DNA of 44,843 bases, taken from assembly GCA_028866945.1 (NCBI GenBank), contig JAGWHE010000006.1, positions 1 through 44,843 on the forward strand, written 5' to 3'. The translations under genes and the position numbers were made by a program. Shown one piece after another: positions 8,336 to 15,854 of this stretch. The first letter of the stretch is position 1. Each line of letters starts with the position of its first letter. Source of the DNA: Nitrososphaerota archaeon. Its GTDB lineage: Archaea > Thermoproteota > Nitrososphaeria > Nitrososphaerales > Gagatemarchaeaceae. The notes under the pieces are model-generated. The model ran no database searches. It was not told where the DNA came from and worked only from the letters and a program-made list of their open reading frames with translations.

Positions 8336-8818
8336 TCACTCGACCACAGCAGGTTGCTGGCAGGAGATGTTCGAAGGGATGATGTTCCCGTTGGTGGCCG
8401 AGATCGAATTGACGTTGTAGACGACTGTGAACTCGGTCCCAGTCGCAAGGGCCCTGACCGCGATGGCGAGATTCACGTTGGACAGGGACGCCGAAGTCGG
8501 ACTGATGGAGAACGGCATGAATATCGACTGCCCGCTCGAAACAGAAGACAGACCGACGTCGCAGACGGGGGTGTTAGCCGCATCGGAAGACGGCGAGTTG
8601 ACCTGGGCGTAAAGCGGAAGCGCGCTCGCGTTCTGCCACACGACGCGGAAAGCGATCTCGGTTCCATTGAAGCTCGCTGACTGCACCACGGCGTAGTTCC
8701 CGAAAGGCTCCCTCTGCGCGGGAAAGCTGTCGTTCACGTACAGCAGATACCCGACGACCAGCCCGAAGGCGACCGCCCCGACGATGACTGCGAAGACTGC
8801 GAGCTTGGCGGTCGACAG
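8336..8818 (-). CDS. Single-pass membrane protein, probable CTG start
   Basis: The conventional GTG start at 8737 gives a 133-residue beta-rich protein without a membrane helix. The same frame is open further upstream and encodes a textbook membrane helix (STAKLAVFAVIVGAVAFGLV) directly before it. Between that helix and the in-frame TAG at 8846-8848 there is no ATG, GTG or TTG; a CTG at 8816-8818 preceded by GGGAGG is the best start and gives 160 residues. The outer domain has two cysteines (VCDVG, SCQQ) that may pair. It follows the metalloprotease gene by 27 bases in the same frame. Function unknown. Confidence 0.6.
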   Translation of the reverse strand: MSTAKLAVFAVIVGAVAFGLVVGYLLYVNDSFPAQREPFGNYAVVQSASFNGTEIAFRVVWQNASALPLYAQVNSPSSDAANTPVCDVGLSSVSSGQSIFMPFSISPTSASLSNVNLAIAVRALATGTEFTVVYNVNSISATNGNIIPSNISCQQPAVVE

Positions 8819-8845
8819 CGCTCCCGGCCTCCCAGTCGCCGACGG

Positions 8846-9598
8846 CTATCTGAGGTCGTCCAGCTTGCTAGACGATCTCATGAGCGAGAGCATCCTGTCG
8901 AAGTAACTCTCCAAGGCCTCCCTGAACTTCTCCTGGCCCCACTCCGAGTCCGACTTCTCAAGGAACCCCTCTATCCAGTCGAATTCGTCTTTGGACTTGG
9001 TCCCCAGGGCGGACACGAACGACTCGTTCCTGTAGTACATCTCGCTCCCCTTCTCGAACAGGGCCCGCCGCCTCAGCGAAGCGACGGCGAAGGCGTTCCT
9101 GCAAAGCAGGCCGGCGTCGGTCACAGGGTCCCCGGTCGGCCTGTCGGAGACCCATTCCGCGAAGAACTTCTTCGTCATCTCCCTCTCCTTGTCCCCCATG
9201 ACCGCGAACACGATGTCGTCTACCATGACGTTCTGCAGGTGGTTGAACGCGTCGACCAGGTACTCCGTCTCCTTGGCCCTCAGGCCGTCCCTCTCTCTCA
9301 GATCGGTGATGACCTCCTCGAGGATGGCGCTGTCGTGGGAGCTCGCCCCCTTCTCGGTGAAGTATACGTGAGAAAGCTCGTGCAACACGAGACCTCCGAG
9401 CATCTCGGAATCCAGCGCCCATTCAGAAATCATGATCCTGTGGGCTTCCCCCTCCTTCTTGGCGTACCCCATGATGGCGAGGTTAGGTTCGACGTTCAGG
9501 GTCACCTTCGAGCGCACGACGTACCCTTTCTGTTTCATCCTCTCCATCGCCCACTCCAGCGTGTTCTGCAGCTGCTTGTCACTGCTTGCGGCCCGCAT
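8846..9598 (-). CDS. Putative zinc metalloprotease (HELSH)
   Basis: The protein (250 residues from ATG 9598) contains HELSHVYF, an HExxH zinc-binding and catalytic motif, with an acidic helix (EEVITDLRERDG) downstream that could give the third ligand. There is no signal peptide or membrane helix, so it should be cytoplasmic. The exact peptidase family is not clear to me; archaeal DUF5781-type proteins are one option. A TTG at 9625 would add nine residues, but a minus-strand TTTATT box at 9624-9629 overlaps it and is correctly spaced for leaderless initiation at ATG 9598. The membrane gene downstream is probably co-transcribed. Confidence 0.65.
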   Translation of the reverse strand: MRAASSDKQLQNTLEWAMERMKQKGYVVRSKVTLNVEPNLAIMGYAKKEGEAHRIMISEWALDSEMLGGLVLHELSHVYFTEKGASSHDSAILEEVITDLRERDGLRAKETEYLVDAFNHLQNVMVDDIVFAVMGDKEREMTKKFFAEWVSDRPTGDPVTDAGLLCRNAFAVASLRRRALFEKGSEMYYRNESFVSALGTKSKDEFDWIEGFLEKSDSEWGQEKFREALESYFDRMLSLMRSSSKLDDLR

Positions 9599-9694
9599 TC
9601 GTCCCGCGCGCGCCCGGCCGCGCAATAAACATCTCGGTCGGCCCGGCGCCCTTTAGCAGAGAAAAGCACAAGGCTATTGAACAGGGGCGGGAAT

Positions 9695-10129
9695 ATGCGG
9701 CACATGGGAATCCGGGCGTACGCCGCGGGGGCTCTGGCCGTCGTCGGCGGGCTCCTTATGCTCGCAAGCGGCTACACATCGCGGGGGTTCCTCTACACGG
9801 CCCTCGGCTTCGCCGAACCGCGGTTCTCCGACTTCCTAAGCGGCGCCGCCCTGGGCGCAGCGGTGGTCGGGGTGACCGTCCTGGAGCTTGTGATCGCCCT
9901 GGGAGGCCTGACCGTCCTTGCCGGGGGGCTGATGGTCATCCTGCATCACACTACCACAGGGAGGGTCCTCATCTGGCTCGGGGGCGGCGCTGGGTTCCTC
10001 GGGCTGCTCGTAGGTTTCGGCTACTCCGTCTACCGGCTCGGAGGGGTCGACCCGGTCCTTGCATACCTCCCATACTGGATCGGGCTCGCGATGGCCATCG
10101 CCGGGAGGCGCCTGGCGAAGGGCGCCTAG
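9695..10129 (+). CDS. Small integral membrane protein, unknown
   Basis: A protein of 144 residues (from ATG 9695) with about four hydrophobic helices rich in Gly, Ala, Leu and Val, a short polar loop around YTSRGFLYT and a positively charged end (RRLAKGA). I recognise no family. A TTG at 9677 would add six residues; the ATG is preferred because it has a purine-rich GGGGCGGG just upstream. A TATA-like CTTTAG lies near 9651. It overlaps the PAC2 gene tail to tail by 4 bases. Confidence 0.6.
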   Translation: MRHMGIRAYAAGALAVVGGLLMLASGYTSRGFLYTALGFAEPRFSDFLSGAALGAAVVGVTVLELVIALGGLTVLAGGLMVILHHTTTGRVLIWLGGGAGFLGLLVGFGYSVYRLGGVDPVLAYLPYWIGLAMAIAGRRLAKGA

Positions 10130-10851
10130 TGGTAGATCGTCCCGTTGCCTGGCTTCCTGGGGGGCGTGACGGGGAGCGCCTTGGACTTCAGTTCCGACAG
10201 GTCGACCTCGAACCCGGCCATGGCCCCGAGGATGTCGAGCAGCTTGATCACGGACCTGGTGTGCGGGCTAGGTTCGCCGTGGTCCACCGACAGCTTGAAC
10301 CCCCTGACGCCGTAGTCCTTGGCCATCGCCACGACCATCGAGGCGAAGAAGGGCGCCGGCTCTTCTCCGAGGATCTTCACGCCGTGCCTCTTCAACTTGG
10401 CTACCCCGACCGCGTCCGTGGAGAACCCCGCCGCCTGCGGCTCCGCTTCTGGGGGGAGCGGGTTCTCTGCCCACCTGGCCCCCACCGAGTAGAGCTCCTT
10501 CACCCCCATGCTCTGGGCGCGTCGGAGCAGGAACTGGGCGAACTCGTACTGCTCGTCCATGGGACTGGTGTCCCCCGCGAACAGGAGGACGTCGTGCTTC
10601 CCGCGAATGCGGTAGAAGCTGCACTCCGGCAGGGAGGACACCCCGTCCCCTCTGACCAGCACTTCAGGGGGGAACGCCGACGTCCTCACCGTCCCGAGCT
10701 TCTCCGCCTGCATCTTGCGAAGCATATACTCGCCCATCTCCTTCGCCTGGGAGTAGAGCGCCTTGTACTGCGGCATGGAGGTTGACACCGCGACCACCAG
10801 CGACGGGTCGTCCAGCCGGGCCTTCACCAGCTCCTCGAAGTCGATCCACAT
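10126..10851 (-). CDS. PAC2-family protein
   Basis: The 241-residue protein has the PAC2 fold pattern: an alternating alpha/beta core with DVLLFAGDTSPMDEQYEFAQFLL (about 87-109), the GVKELYSVGARW strand, a GFSTDA stretch and a C-terminal helix pair. PAC2 proteins are related to proteasome assembly chaperones; archaeal members (COG1938/COG2047) are conserved, but their roles are not firmly known. Leaderless expression from a TATA box at 10880-10887 is likely. It is divergent from topoisomerase IB. Confidence 0.75.
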   Translation of the reverse strand: MWIDFEELVKARLDDPSLVVAVSTSMPQYKALYSQAKEMGEYMLRKMQAEKLGTVRTSAFPPEVLVRGDGVSSLPECSFYRIRGKHDVLLFAGDTSPMDEQYEFAQFLLRRAQSMGVKELYSVGARWAENPLPPEAEPQAAGFSTDAVGVAKLKRHGVKILGEEPAPFFASMVVAMAKDYGVRGFKLSVDHGEPSPHTRSVIKLLDILGAMAGFEVDLSELKSKALPVTPPRKPGNGTIYH

Positions 10852-10879
10852 GAGTGAAAACGAAACGCGGTGCGTCGCT

Positions 10880-10923
10880 TATTTTAACCATTGGCCGATG
10901 AAAGGCTGTAACGATTTTAAATA
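10880..10923. promoter_or_regulatory. Divergent promoters, PAC2 and topoisomerase IB
   Basis: Minus-strand TTAAAATA (10880-10887) lies 29-36 bases before the PAC2 start. Plus-strand TTTAAATA (10916-10923) lies 32-39 bases before the ATG at 10955. The latter spacing supports the ATG rather than the GTG at 10931, which is only 8 bases after the box. Confidence 0.6.
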
Positions 10924-10954
10924 GAAGAAAGTGGGAAACCGTCCCAACCGATTC

Positions 10955-12532
10955 ATGAGCGCCTACTGGACGACGCTTTCTCACAATGGGGTGAACTTCC
11001 CCGAGCAGTATCAGCCCGAAGGGCTCTCCATCCGCGTCAAAGGGAAGCAGGTCCTACTCTCCCCGATGGCCGAGGAGATGGCATACGCCTTCGTCAAGAA
11101 GAAGGACACTCCCTACGTCCAGGACCCCGTGTTCAGGGCGAACTTCACGTCCGACTTCCTGCGGACGCTCCCCGACCACTGCAGGGGCGCCAAGTTCGAG
11201 GAACTGGACTTCTCCAGCCTGTACAAGAAGGTCGACGAGGAGAAGGCGGCAAAGGAGAGCATGACGAAGGAGGAGAAGAAGGCACTCGCAGCGTCGAGGA
11301 AGGAAAGGCGGGAGTCGCTGAAGGCGAGGTACGGCAAGGCTGTCCTCGACGGCAAGGAGGTGGACATCGCCAACTGGCTTGTGGAGCCCCCGGGGCTCTT
11401 CATGGGAAGGGGGCAGCACCCCCTCCGGGGAAAGTGGAAGCCGAGGGTCGGCCCCTCGGACGTCGTGCTCAACCTCGGCGAGTCTGCCAAGGTCCCTCCT
11501 GGTGAATGGAAGCAGGTGGTCAACGACCACAACTCAATGTGGATGGCGAAATGGGTCGACAAGCTGACTGACAAGGAGAAGTACGTATGGCTCCACGAGA
11601 GCTCCCCGCTTCAGCAGTCCAGGAGCAAGGCGAAGTACGACAACGCGAAGAAAGTGGGGAACAACCTCCAGAAGATCAGGTCAAAGATACAGAAGGACCT
11701 CGAGTCCAAGGACGGGACTGCCAGGCAGGTGGCGACGGTCTGCTATCTCATCGACGCCCTCGGGATGAGGGTAGGGGACGAGAAGGACGAAGACGAAGCC
11801 GACACGGTCGGCGCGAGCACACTCCGGGTAGAGCACGTGGCCCTCAAGGGCGACCTCGGCGAGTTCAAGTTCCTCGGGAAGGACAGCGTCAGCTGGCACA
11901 AGTCGGAGAGCCTTCCTCCCGCGGTCGCGAGGAACCTGAGGGAGTTCATGGCAGGCAAGAAGCCAGGGGACGACATCTTCCACAACGTAAGCTCCAGCAT
12001 GGTGAACCAGTTCCTCTCATCCATCGTCCCCGGCGTCACCGCCAAGGTGTTCAGGACGTATCACGCGACCGCCACCACCAGGGCCGCGCTCGGTTCGAAG
12101 GACATGCGCGACGCCGATGACCTGGACAAGCTCTACTTCGCCAAGGAGGCAAACCTCAGGGCCGCCGTCTTCTGCAACCACCAGCGGACCCCCCCGAAGA
12201 CCTGGGAGGATTCGCACCAGAAGAGGGTTGAGAAGCTCCAGGAGGCGGTCGCGAAGGGGGACCAGAAGAGGGTCCCGAAGCTCAAGCGCGAGCTCGACTT
12301 CTACGAGCGGACCAAGAACTACAACCTGAACACTTCGATGAAGAACTACATCGACCCCCGCGTCTTCAAGGCCTGGTGCGACCACGTCGGCCTCGACTGG
12401 GCGAAGGTGTACAGCAAGTCGCTGCAGAAGAAGTTCGCGTGGGTCCTCAGTTCGTCCGCCAAGTGGGAGCCGGTGAACCCGGAGCCCAAGCCACTACAGC
12501 GCTCACCGGGGCCGAGAGAGCACTCGCCATAG
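10955..12532 (+). CDS. DNA topoisomerase IB (eukaryotic type)
   Basis: The 525-residue protein relaxes supercoiled DNA through a 3'-phosphotyrosine intermediate. The N-terminal DNA-binding cap is seen from NGVNFPEQYQP through GLFMGRGQHPLRGKWK, as in eukaryotic Top1. The catalytic core includes ALGMRVGDEKDEDEADTVG, FLGKDSVSWHK and VFRTYHATATTRAAL (the RTY arginine region). A basic helical linker follows, then NYIDPRVFKAWC, in which Y465 is the expected nucleophile. Full-length family members of this type in archaea are known from Thaumarchaeota and relatives. The ATG at 10955 is preferred over GTG 10931 on promoter spacing. The 3' end overlaps the AIR-synthase-like gene by 30 bases, tail to tail. 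Confidence 0.9.
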   Translation: MSAYWTTLSHNGVNFPEQYQPEGLSIRVKGKQVLLSPMAEEMAYAFVKKKDTPYVQDPVFRANFTSDFLRTLPDHCRGAKFEELDFSSLYKKVDEEKAAKESMTKEEKKALAASRKERRESLKARYGKAVLDGKEVDIANWLVEPPGLFMGRGQHPLRGKWKPRVGPSDVVLNLGESAKVPPGEWKQVVNDHNSMWMAKWVDKLTDKEKYVWLHESSPLQQSRSKAKYDNAKKVGNNLQKIRSKIQKDLESKDGTARQVATVCYLIDALGMRVGDEKDEDEADTVGASTLRVEHVALKGDLGEFKFLGKDSVSWHKSESLPPAVARNLREFMAGKKPGDDIFHNVSSSMVNQFLSSIVPGVTAKVFRTYHATATTRAALGSKDMRDADDLDKLYFAKEANLRAAVFCNHQRTPPKTWEDSHQKRVEKLQEAVAKGDQKRVPKLKRELDFYERTKNYNLNTSMKNYIDPRVFKAWCDHVGLDWAKVYSKSLQKKFAWVLSSSAKWEPVNPEPKPLQRSPGPREHSP

Positions 12533-13525
12533 CTCGTCCTCGGGAGCCTCCCTGATATTCTCCTCAGTCCCATCCCTCCTGCGGAAGCTGCGCCCGCGCT
12601 GGCGGAACTCGCCGACCCGCGTCACCCTGCTGGTTGGGCTCACGGCGTCCATGACCAGCGCCTCGGACCCCTTGGCGACCGCGATAATGAGCGACCCGGA
12701 GCCTATGAGCCGCAGGGGGTCGATGGAGAGCGCGTCGCAGATTTCCCTGGTCTCGGGGGACACCGGAACCGCGTCCTCCTCGAGCACGAAGCCCAGCCCC
12801 GACGCGACCGACATCTCGTACACCGCGCCTAGGACGCCCCCCTCGGTGCAGTCGTGCATCCCGTGCACCCTGCCGGTGCCGAAGGCCGCCGTGGCTTCGG
12901 GCGTGACGTCTAGCAATTCGATGAGCCGCCTCGCAGAGCGCAGGGTCGCAGCCGGAAGCAGCCCCTCGAAGTCGTGCTCCCTGGCGAGTTCGCTGGTCCC
13001 TTCGAGCCCAGCCGTCTTCGTCATCAGGATCACGTCTCCGGCCTTGGCGCCGCCAGACGTGACGTACTTCTCGGCGAAGGCGAAGACGGTGACGACAACA
13101 ATCGGGTGGCTGAGCCCCGGAGTCACCTCGGTGTGGCCCCCGAGTATCGCGATGCCCGACTCCTTCGCCGCGGCGTCGACCTGCTTAGCAATGGCCCTGA
13201 GGTCCGCTTCCGACGACCCCTCCGGCAGCAGCACCACCGATTCGGCGAATTCCGGCCTGTTCCCACTCGTGGCTACGTCGTTGGCGCTCACCTTCACCGC
13301 GTACCTTCCGATCTGCTCCGTGACCCCTGAAATCGGATCGGACGACACGATCATGAAGCCGCGGGCAACCTTCACCGCCGCGAAGTCGACCCCTGCCCTG
13401 GGGGGCGTAGCCACCCTGTCAGACTCCCCACCAGTGAGCCTAAGCACTGTCGAGTCTAGCAGGTCGATGGGGATCTTCCCCAGCGGGAGGCGTCTCGTTG
13501 TCTCACTCCTTCGGCCCCGATTCAA
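12503..13525 (-). CDS. AIR synthase/HypE-like protein
   Basis: The 340-residue protein has the two-domain ATP-binding fold of the PurM/HypE/ThiL group: an N-terminal domain with DFAAVKVARGFMIVSSDPISG and YAVKVSANDVATSGNRPEF, then GGHTEVTPG, and a C-terminal domain with KAGDVILMTKTAGLEGT, a CTEGG motif and a late GSGSLIIAV. It is closest to the archaeal AIR-synthase-related proteins of unknown substrate rather than to PurM, ThiL or HypE proper; no HypE-type C-terminal PRIC is seen. The TTG at 13525 overlaps the end of the ECF gene by 23 bases, so the two are probably co-translated and may act on the same vitamin or precursor. Confidence 0.7.
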   Translation of the reverse strand: MNRGRRSETTRRLPLGKIPIDLLDSTVLRLTGGESDRVATPPRAGVDFAAVKVARGFMIVSSDPISGVTEQIGRYAVKVSANDVATSGNRPEFAESVVLLPEGSSEADLRAIAKQVDAAAKESGIAILGGHTEVTPGLSHPIVVVTVFAFAEKYVTSGGAKAGDVILMTKTAGLEGTSELAREHDFEGLLPAATLRSARRLIELLDVTPEATAAFGTGRVHGMHDCTEGGVLGAVYEMSVASGLGFVLEEDAVPVSPETREICDALSIDPLRLIGSGSLIIAVAKGSEALVMDAVSPTSRVTRVGEFRQRGRSFRRRDGTEENIREAPEDELWRVLSRPR

Positions 13526-14336
13526 TTCCCCCCATCCTCCTCCCCATGACGCTCCTGATGCTCCTCGTGAGGGGCACCGAGACCAGGAGGCCGATGAGCG
13601 CCTGGGCTACATTGAACGGGACTTCTGCGGCGGGGGCCAGTGAGGCAACGACTGCCGCGGGGGCGATAAGGGTAAGCACCGCTGACTCGTACAGGTAGTA
13701 CCCAGCCACCATCTCCGCCCCCCCAGCCAGGACCGACATGATGCTCTGCCCCGACTTCATTTCCACCCGGAGCCCGACGTACGAGATCACCACGAAGACC
13801 AGGGCGGCCGCGGCCGGCCAGAAGAGCGGCGGGACGTAGAGCTCGAGGGTCCATGCGGGTATGTTCCAGGCGCCGCCCAGGGTGATGGCAAAGCCGCCGG
13901 AGAGGAACGTCCATCCGACAAGCGCGAGGGCGACGGAGAAGGCGAGGCCGAACCCCACTGTGACGATGCGCCAGCCGCGTCTGGTCAACATGGGGAAGCT
14001 CCTCGTCCCCAGGTACCCCACGATGAACCCCTCCAGCCCCTTGATCACGAGGGTCCCCGGCGCGTAGTATGGATATCCCAGCGAGAGGTCGGAGATCATG
14101 GAGCCCACCCCACCGGCGAAGGCCCCGACATAGGGCCCCATGAGCAGGGCGCTCACGTAGACCATGATCTCGCCGACGTTGAAGTAGCCTGTCGTCGCCG
14201 GGATGTAGACCGAGAAGACAGACGTTGCCGCAGCGACGAAGGCGGTGAACACAGCCGTGGCGGCGACGGTGCGTGCGTCCGTCCTCCTGCGGTGCACAGT
14301 GGCCTCCTGAGGCTGAACCGGTTCGACGTTGGCCAT
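13503..14336 (-). CDS. ECF transporter S component-like membrane protein
   Basis: The 277-residue protein has six or more membrane helices. The region from GEIMVYVSALLMGPYVGAF through GYPYYAPGTLVIKGLEGF is typical of substrate-binding S components of energy-coupling factor vitamin transporters. The ATPase and T subunits are not in the window and would be shared modules elsewhere. The substrate cannot be read from sequence; coupling to an AIR-synthase-like gene hints at a vitamin or its precursor. The ATG at 14336 is 29-36 bases after a TATA box at 14365-14372; the frame continues upstream without stop, but that extension crosses the promoter and is rejected. Confidence 0.7.
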   Translation of the reverse strand: MANVEPVQPQEATVHRRRTDARTVAATAVFTAFVAAATSVFSVYIPATTGYFNVGEIMVYVSALLMGPYVGAFAGGVGSMISDLSLGYPYYAPGTLVIKGLEGFIVGYLGTRSFPMLTRRGWRIVTVGFGLAFSVALALVGWTFLSGGFAITLGGAWNIPAWTLELYVPPLFWPAAAALVFVVISYVGLRVEMKSGQSIMSVLAGGAEMVAGYYLYESAVLTLIAPAAVVASLAPAAEVPFNVAQALIGLLVSVPLTRSIRSVMGRRMGGIESGPKE

Positions 14337-14364
14337 TGAACAGACGGCCAGCGGTTCCCCTGGA

Positions 14365-14388
14365 CATATAAGTTCCAACCTATATATC
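14365..14388. promoter_or_regulatory. Overlapping divergent promoters
   Basis: Minus-strand TTATATGT (14365-14372) serves the ECF/AIR-synthase-like pair. Plus-strand TATATATC (14381-14388) lies 22-29 bases before the GTG at 14410. Only eight bases (GTTCCAAC) separate them, so the TFB recognition elements must overlap and the promoters probably exclude one another. The flanks look alike: AACTTATATG on one strand and AACCTATATA on the other. Confidence 0.65.
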
Positions 14389-14409
14389 AGCGCGCCCCCC
14401 CGTTCCGCC

Positions 14410-15843
14410 GTGCCCCGGTTCAGGTGCGTAGCCTGCGCCCATGTCGCGGAGTCCCAGCGGCTCGCCCCCAGCTGCGTAAGGTGCGGCTCAGCCGTGGTCC
14501 TTTCCGACCCTCCCCCAGGCTCCCTCAGCCGCAGGCAGTTCGAGGACCTCCCTCCCGGGGTGTGGAGGTACGGGGCCCTGCTCGCCGGCGGAGGCCCGGA
14601 CGACGCTGTGTCACTCGGGGAAGGGGGGACGCCCCTACTGAAGGCAGAGCGCCTCGGAGCAGAGCTCGGGGTCGGGGGTCTCATGATCAAGGATGAGAGT
14701 CGGAACCCCACGGGTTCCTTCCTTGACCGCGGGTCCACTGTGCTGCTCACCCTCGCAAAGCGCCGCGGGGTGAAGGAGTGCGTCTGCCTCACCACAGGGA
14801 ACCTTGGGGCTTCCCTGGCTGCCTACTGCGCCAAGGCGGGGATCGACGCTCGCATCAGGGTGCACCCGAGCACCGACCGGGGGAAGCTCTACCAGATGCT
14901 CGCCTACGGCGCGGACATACAACCTTCGACCCGCCCGCTGCAAGGCGAGAGCTCTGGCGTCCTCCCGGTCACGGCAGGGAACCCCTACCTCCTCGAAGGG
15001 GAGAAGACCACCGGATTCGAGATCGTGCAGGACCTCGGTTGGGCGGCTCCCGACGTCATCGTCGTGCCTGTGGGGACGGGGGGTCACCTAAGCACCATCT
15101 GGCGCTCGATCGCCCTCCTCAGAGAGGCAGGATTGGTGGAGAGGTCCGAGTGCCGGCTCCTGGGAGTCCAGGTCAAGGGGGCCCAACCAGGGCCACGCGG
15201 CACGAAGAAGCCGACTGCTCGCAGACCTGGCGCCCCCCTCCTGACTGACCTGGAGGAGTCACTGCCCTACTTTGCGGCCGAGGCCGCGAAGGCGGTCGAA
15301 GAGTCGGGTGGGACGACCGTCTCGATCACCCCGGCTCAGACCATCGAGTCCACCCGTCTCCTCGCCGCCACAGAGGGGATCTTCGCCGAGCCTTCGTCCG
15401 CGTCGGTCGTGTCGGCGGTCAGGGACGCGGTTCAGAGGGGGATCGTAGGGGCGTCGGAGAGGGTGGTCTGCGTGGTCACCGGAGCCGGCCTGAAGGACAC
15501 GACCGCGGTTTCGCGCCTCGCGAGGGAGACCCGCAGGGTCGCGGCCGGGGAAGGCTACGCGCTCCCTTCACCCAAGATCGGAGACACCAAGCTCGCCCTG
15601 CTGCGGCTGCTCAGGGAGGGCCCGAGCTACGGGTACGAGATGTGGCAGGAGATAGGCTCCAGGCGCGAGATATCCACAGCGAGCATCTACCAGCACCTCC
15701 TGGAGCTCGAAGGGTTCTCGATGGTGAGGAAGAAGGGCGCGACGATCTCGAAAGGGAGGGAGAGGGTGGTGTATGAGCTGACGAGGAGGGGCGCCGACTT
15801 CCTCACGATCACAGGGAAGCTCAGAGCTTCGGAAAGTCGATGA
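14410..15843 (+). CDS. Threonine synthase-like protein lacking PLP lysine, fused to PadR
   Basis: The 477-residue protein starts with a four-cysteine ribbon (RCVACAH, SCVRCG) as in archaeal threonine synthases. A fold-type II PLP-enzyme domain follows with GEGGTPLL, KDESRNPTGSF, GNLGASLAAY, the phosphate loop VGTGGHLS and TGAGLKD. In the family the motif reads NPTGSFKDR, with the lysine forming the Schiff base to PLP; here residue 105 is Leu (codon CTT, 14722-14724). Residues about 390-477 are a PadR-type winged helix (LALLRLLREGPSYGYEMWQEI, STASIYQHLLELEGF). The likely role is a ligand-sensing transcription factor rather than an enzyme; this is inference. GTG 14410 is chosen because a TATA box ends 22 bases upstream; earlier in-frame codons precede that box. 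Confidence 0.8.
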   Translation: MPRFRCVACAHVAESQRLAPSCVRCGSAVVLSDPPPGSLSRRQFEDLPPGVWRYGALLAGGGPDDAVSLGEGGTPLLKAERLGAELGVGGLMIKDESRNPTGSFLDRGSTVLLTLAKRRGVKECVCLTTGNLGASLAAYCAKAGIDARIRVHPSTDRGKLYQMLAYGADIQPSTRPLQGESSGVLPVTAGNPYLLEGEKTTGFEIVQDLGWAAPDVIVVPVGTGGHLSTIWRSIALLREAGLVERSECRLLGVQVKGAQPGPRGTKKPTARRPGAPLLTDLEESLPYFAAEAAKAVEESGGTTVSITPAQTIESTRLLAATEGIFAEPSSASVVSAVRDAVQRGIVGASERVVCVVTGAGLKDTTAVSRLARETRRVAAGEGYALPSPKIGDTKLALLRLLREGPSYGYEMWQEIGSRREISTASIYQHLLELEGFSMVRKKGATISKGRERVVYELTRRGADFLTITGKLRASESR

Positions 15844-15854
15844 CCGTTCGCGGT

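Noticed and set aside
8846-8848. TAG recoded as an amino acid, fusing the metalloprotease to the membrane protein
   Set aside because: Several other genes in the window end in TAG at their natural C-termini, so TAG works as a stop here. A CTG start explains the downstream frame more simply.
9586-10785. A 399-codon plus-strand open frame
   Set aside because: It lies opposite the PAC2 gene and across the small membrane-protein gene. Its product is Arg/Gly/Pro-rich with no motif, as expected of shadow frames in GC-rich DNA.
14722-14724. Sequencing error as the cause of the missing PLP lysine
   Set aside because: AAG or AAA to CTT needs three substitutions, and the flanking residues NPTGSF and DRG are intact, so a simple base error is unlikely.
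14337-14795. N-terminal extension of the ECF S component
   Set aside because: The frame is open, but it crosses the divergent promoters and the start of the ThrC-PadR gene. ATG 14336 directly precedes the natural N-terminus.
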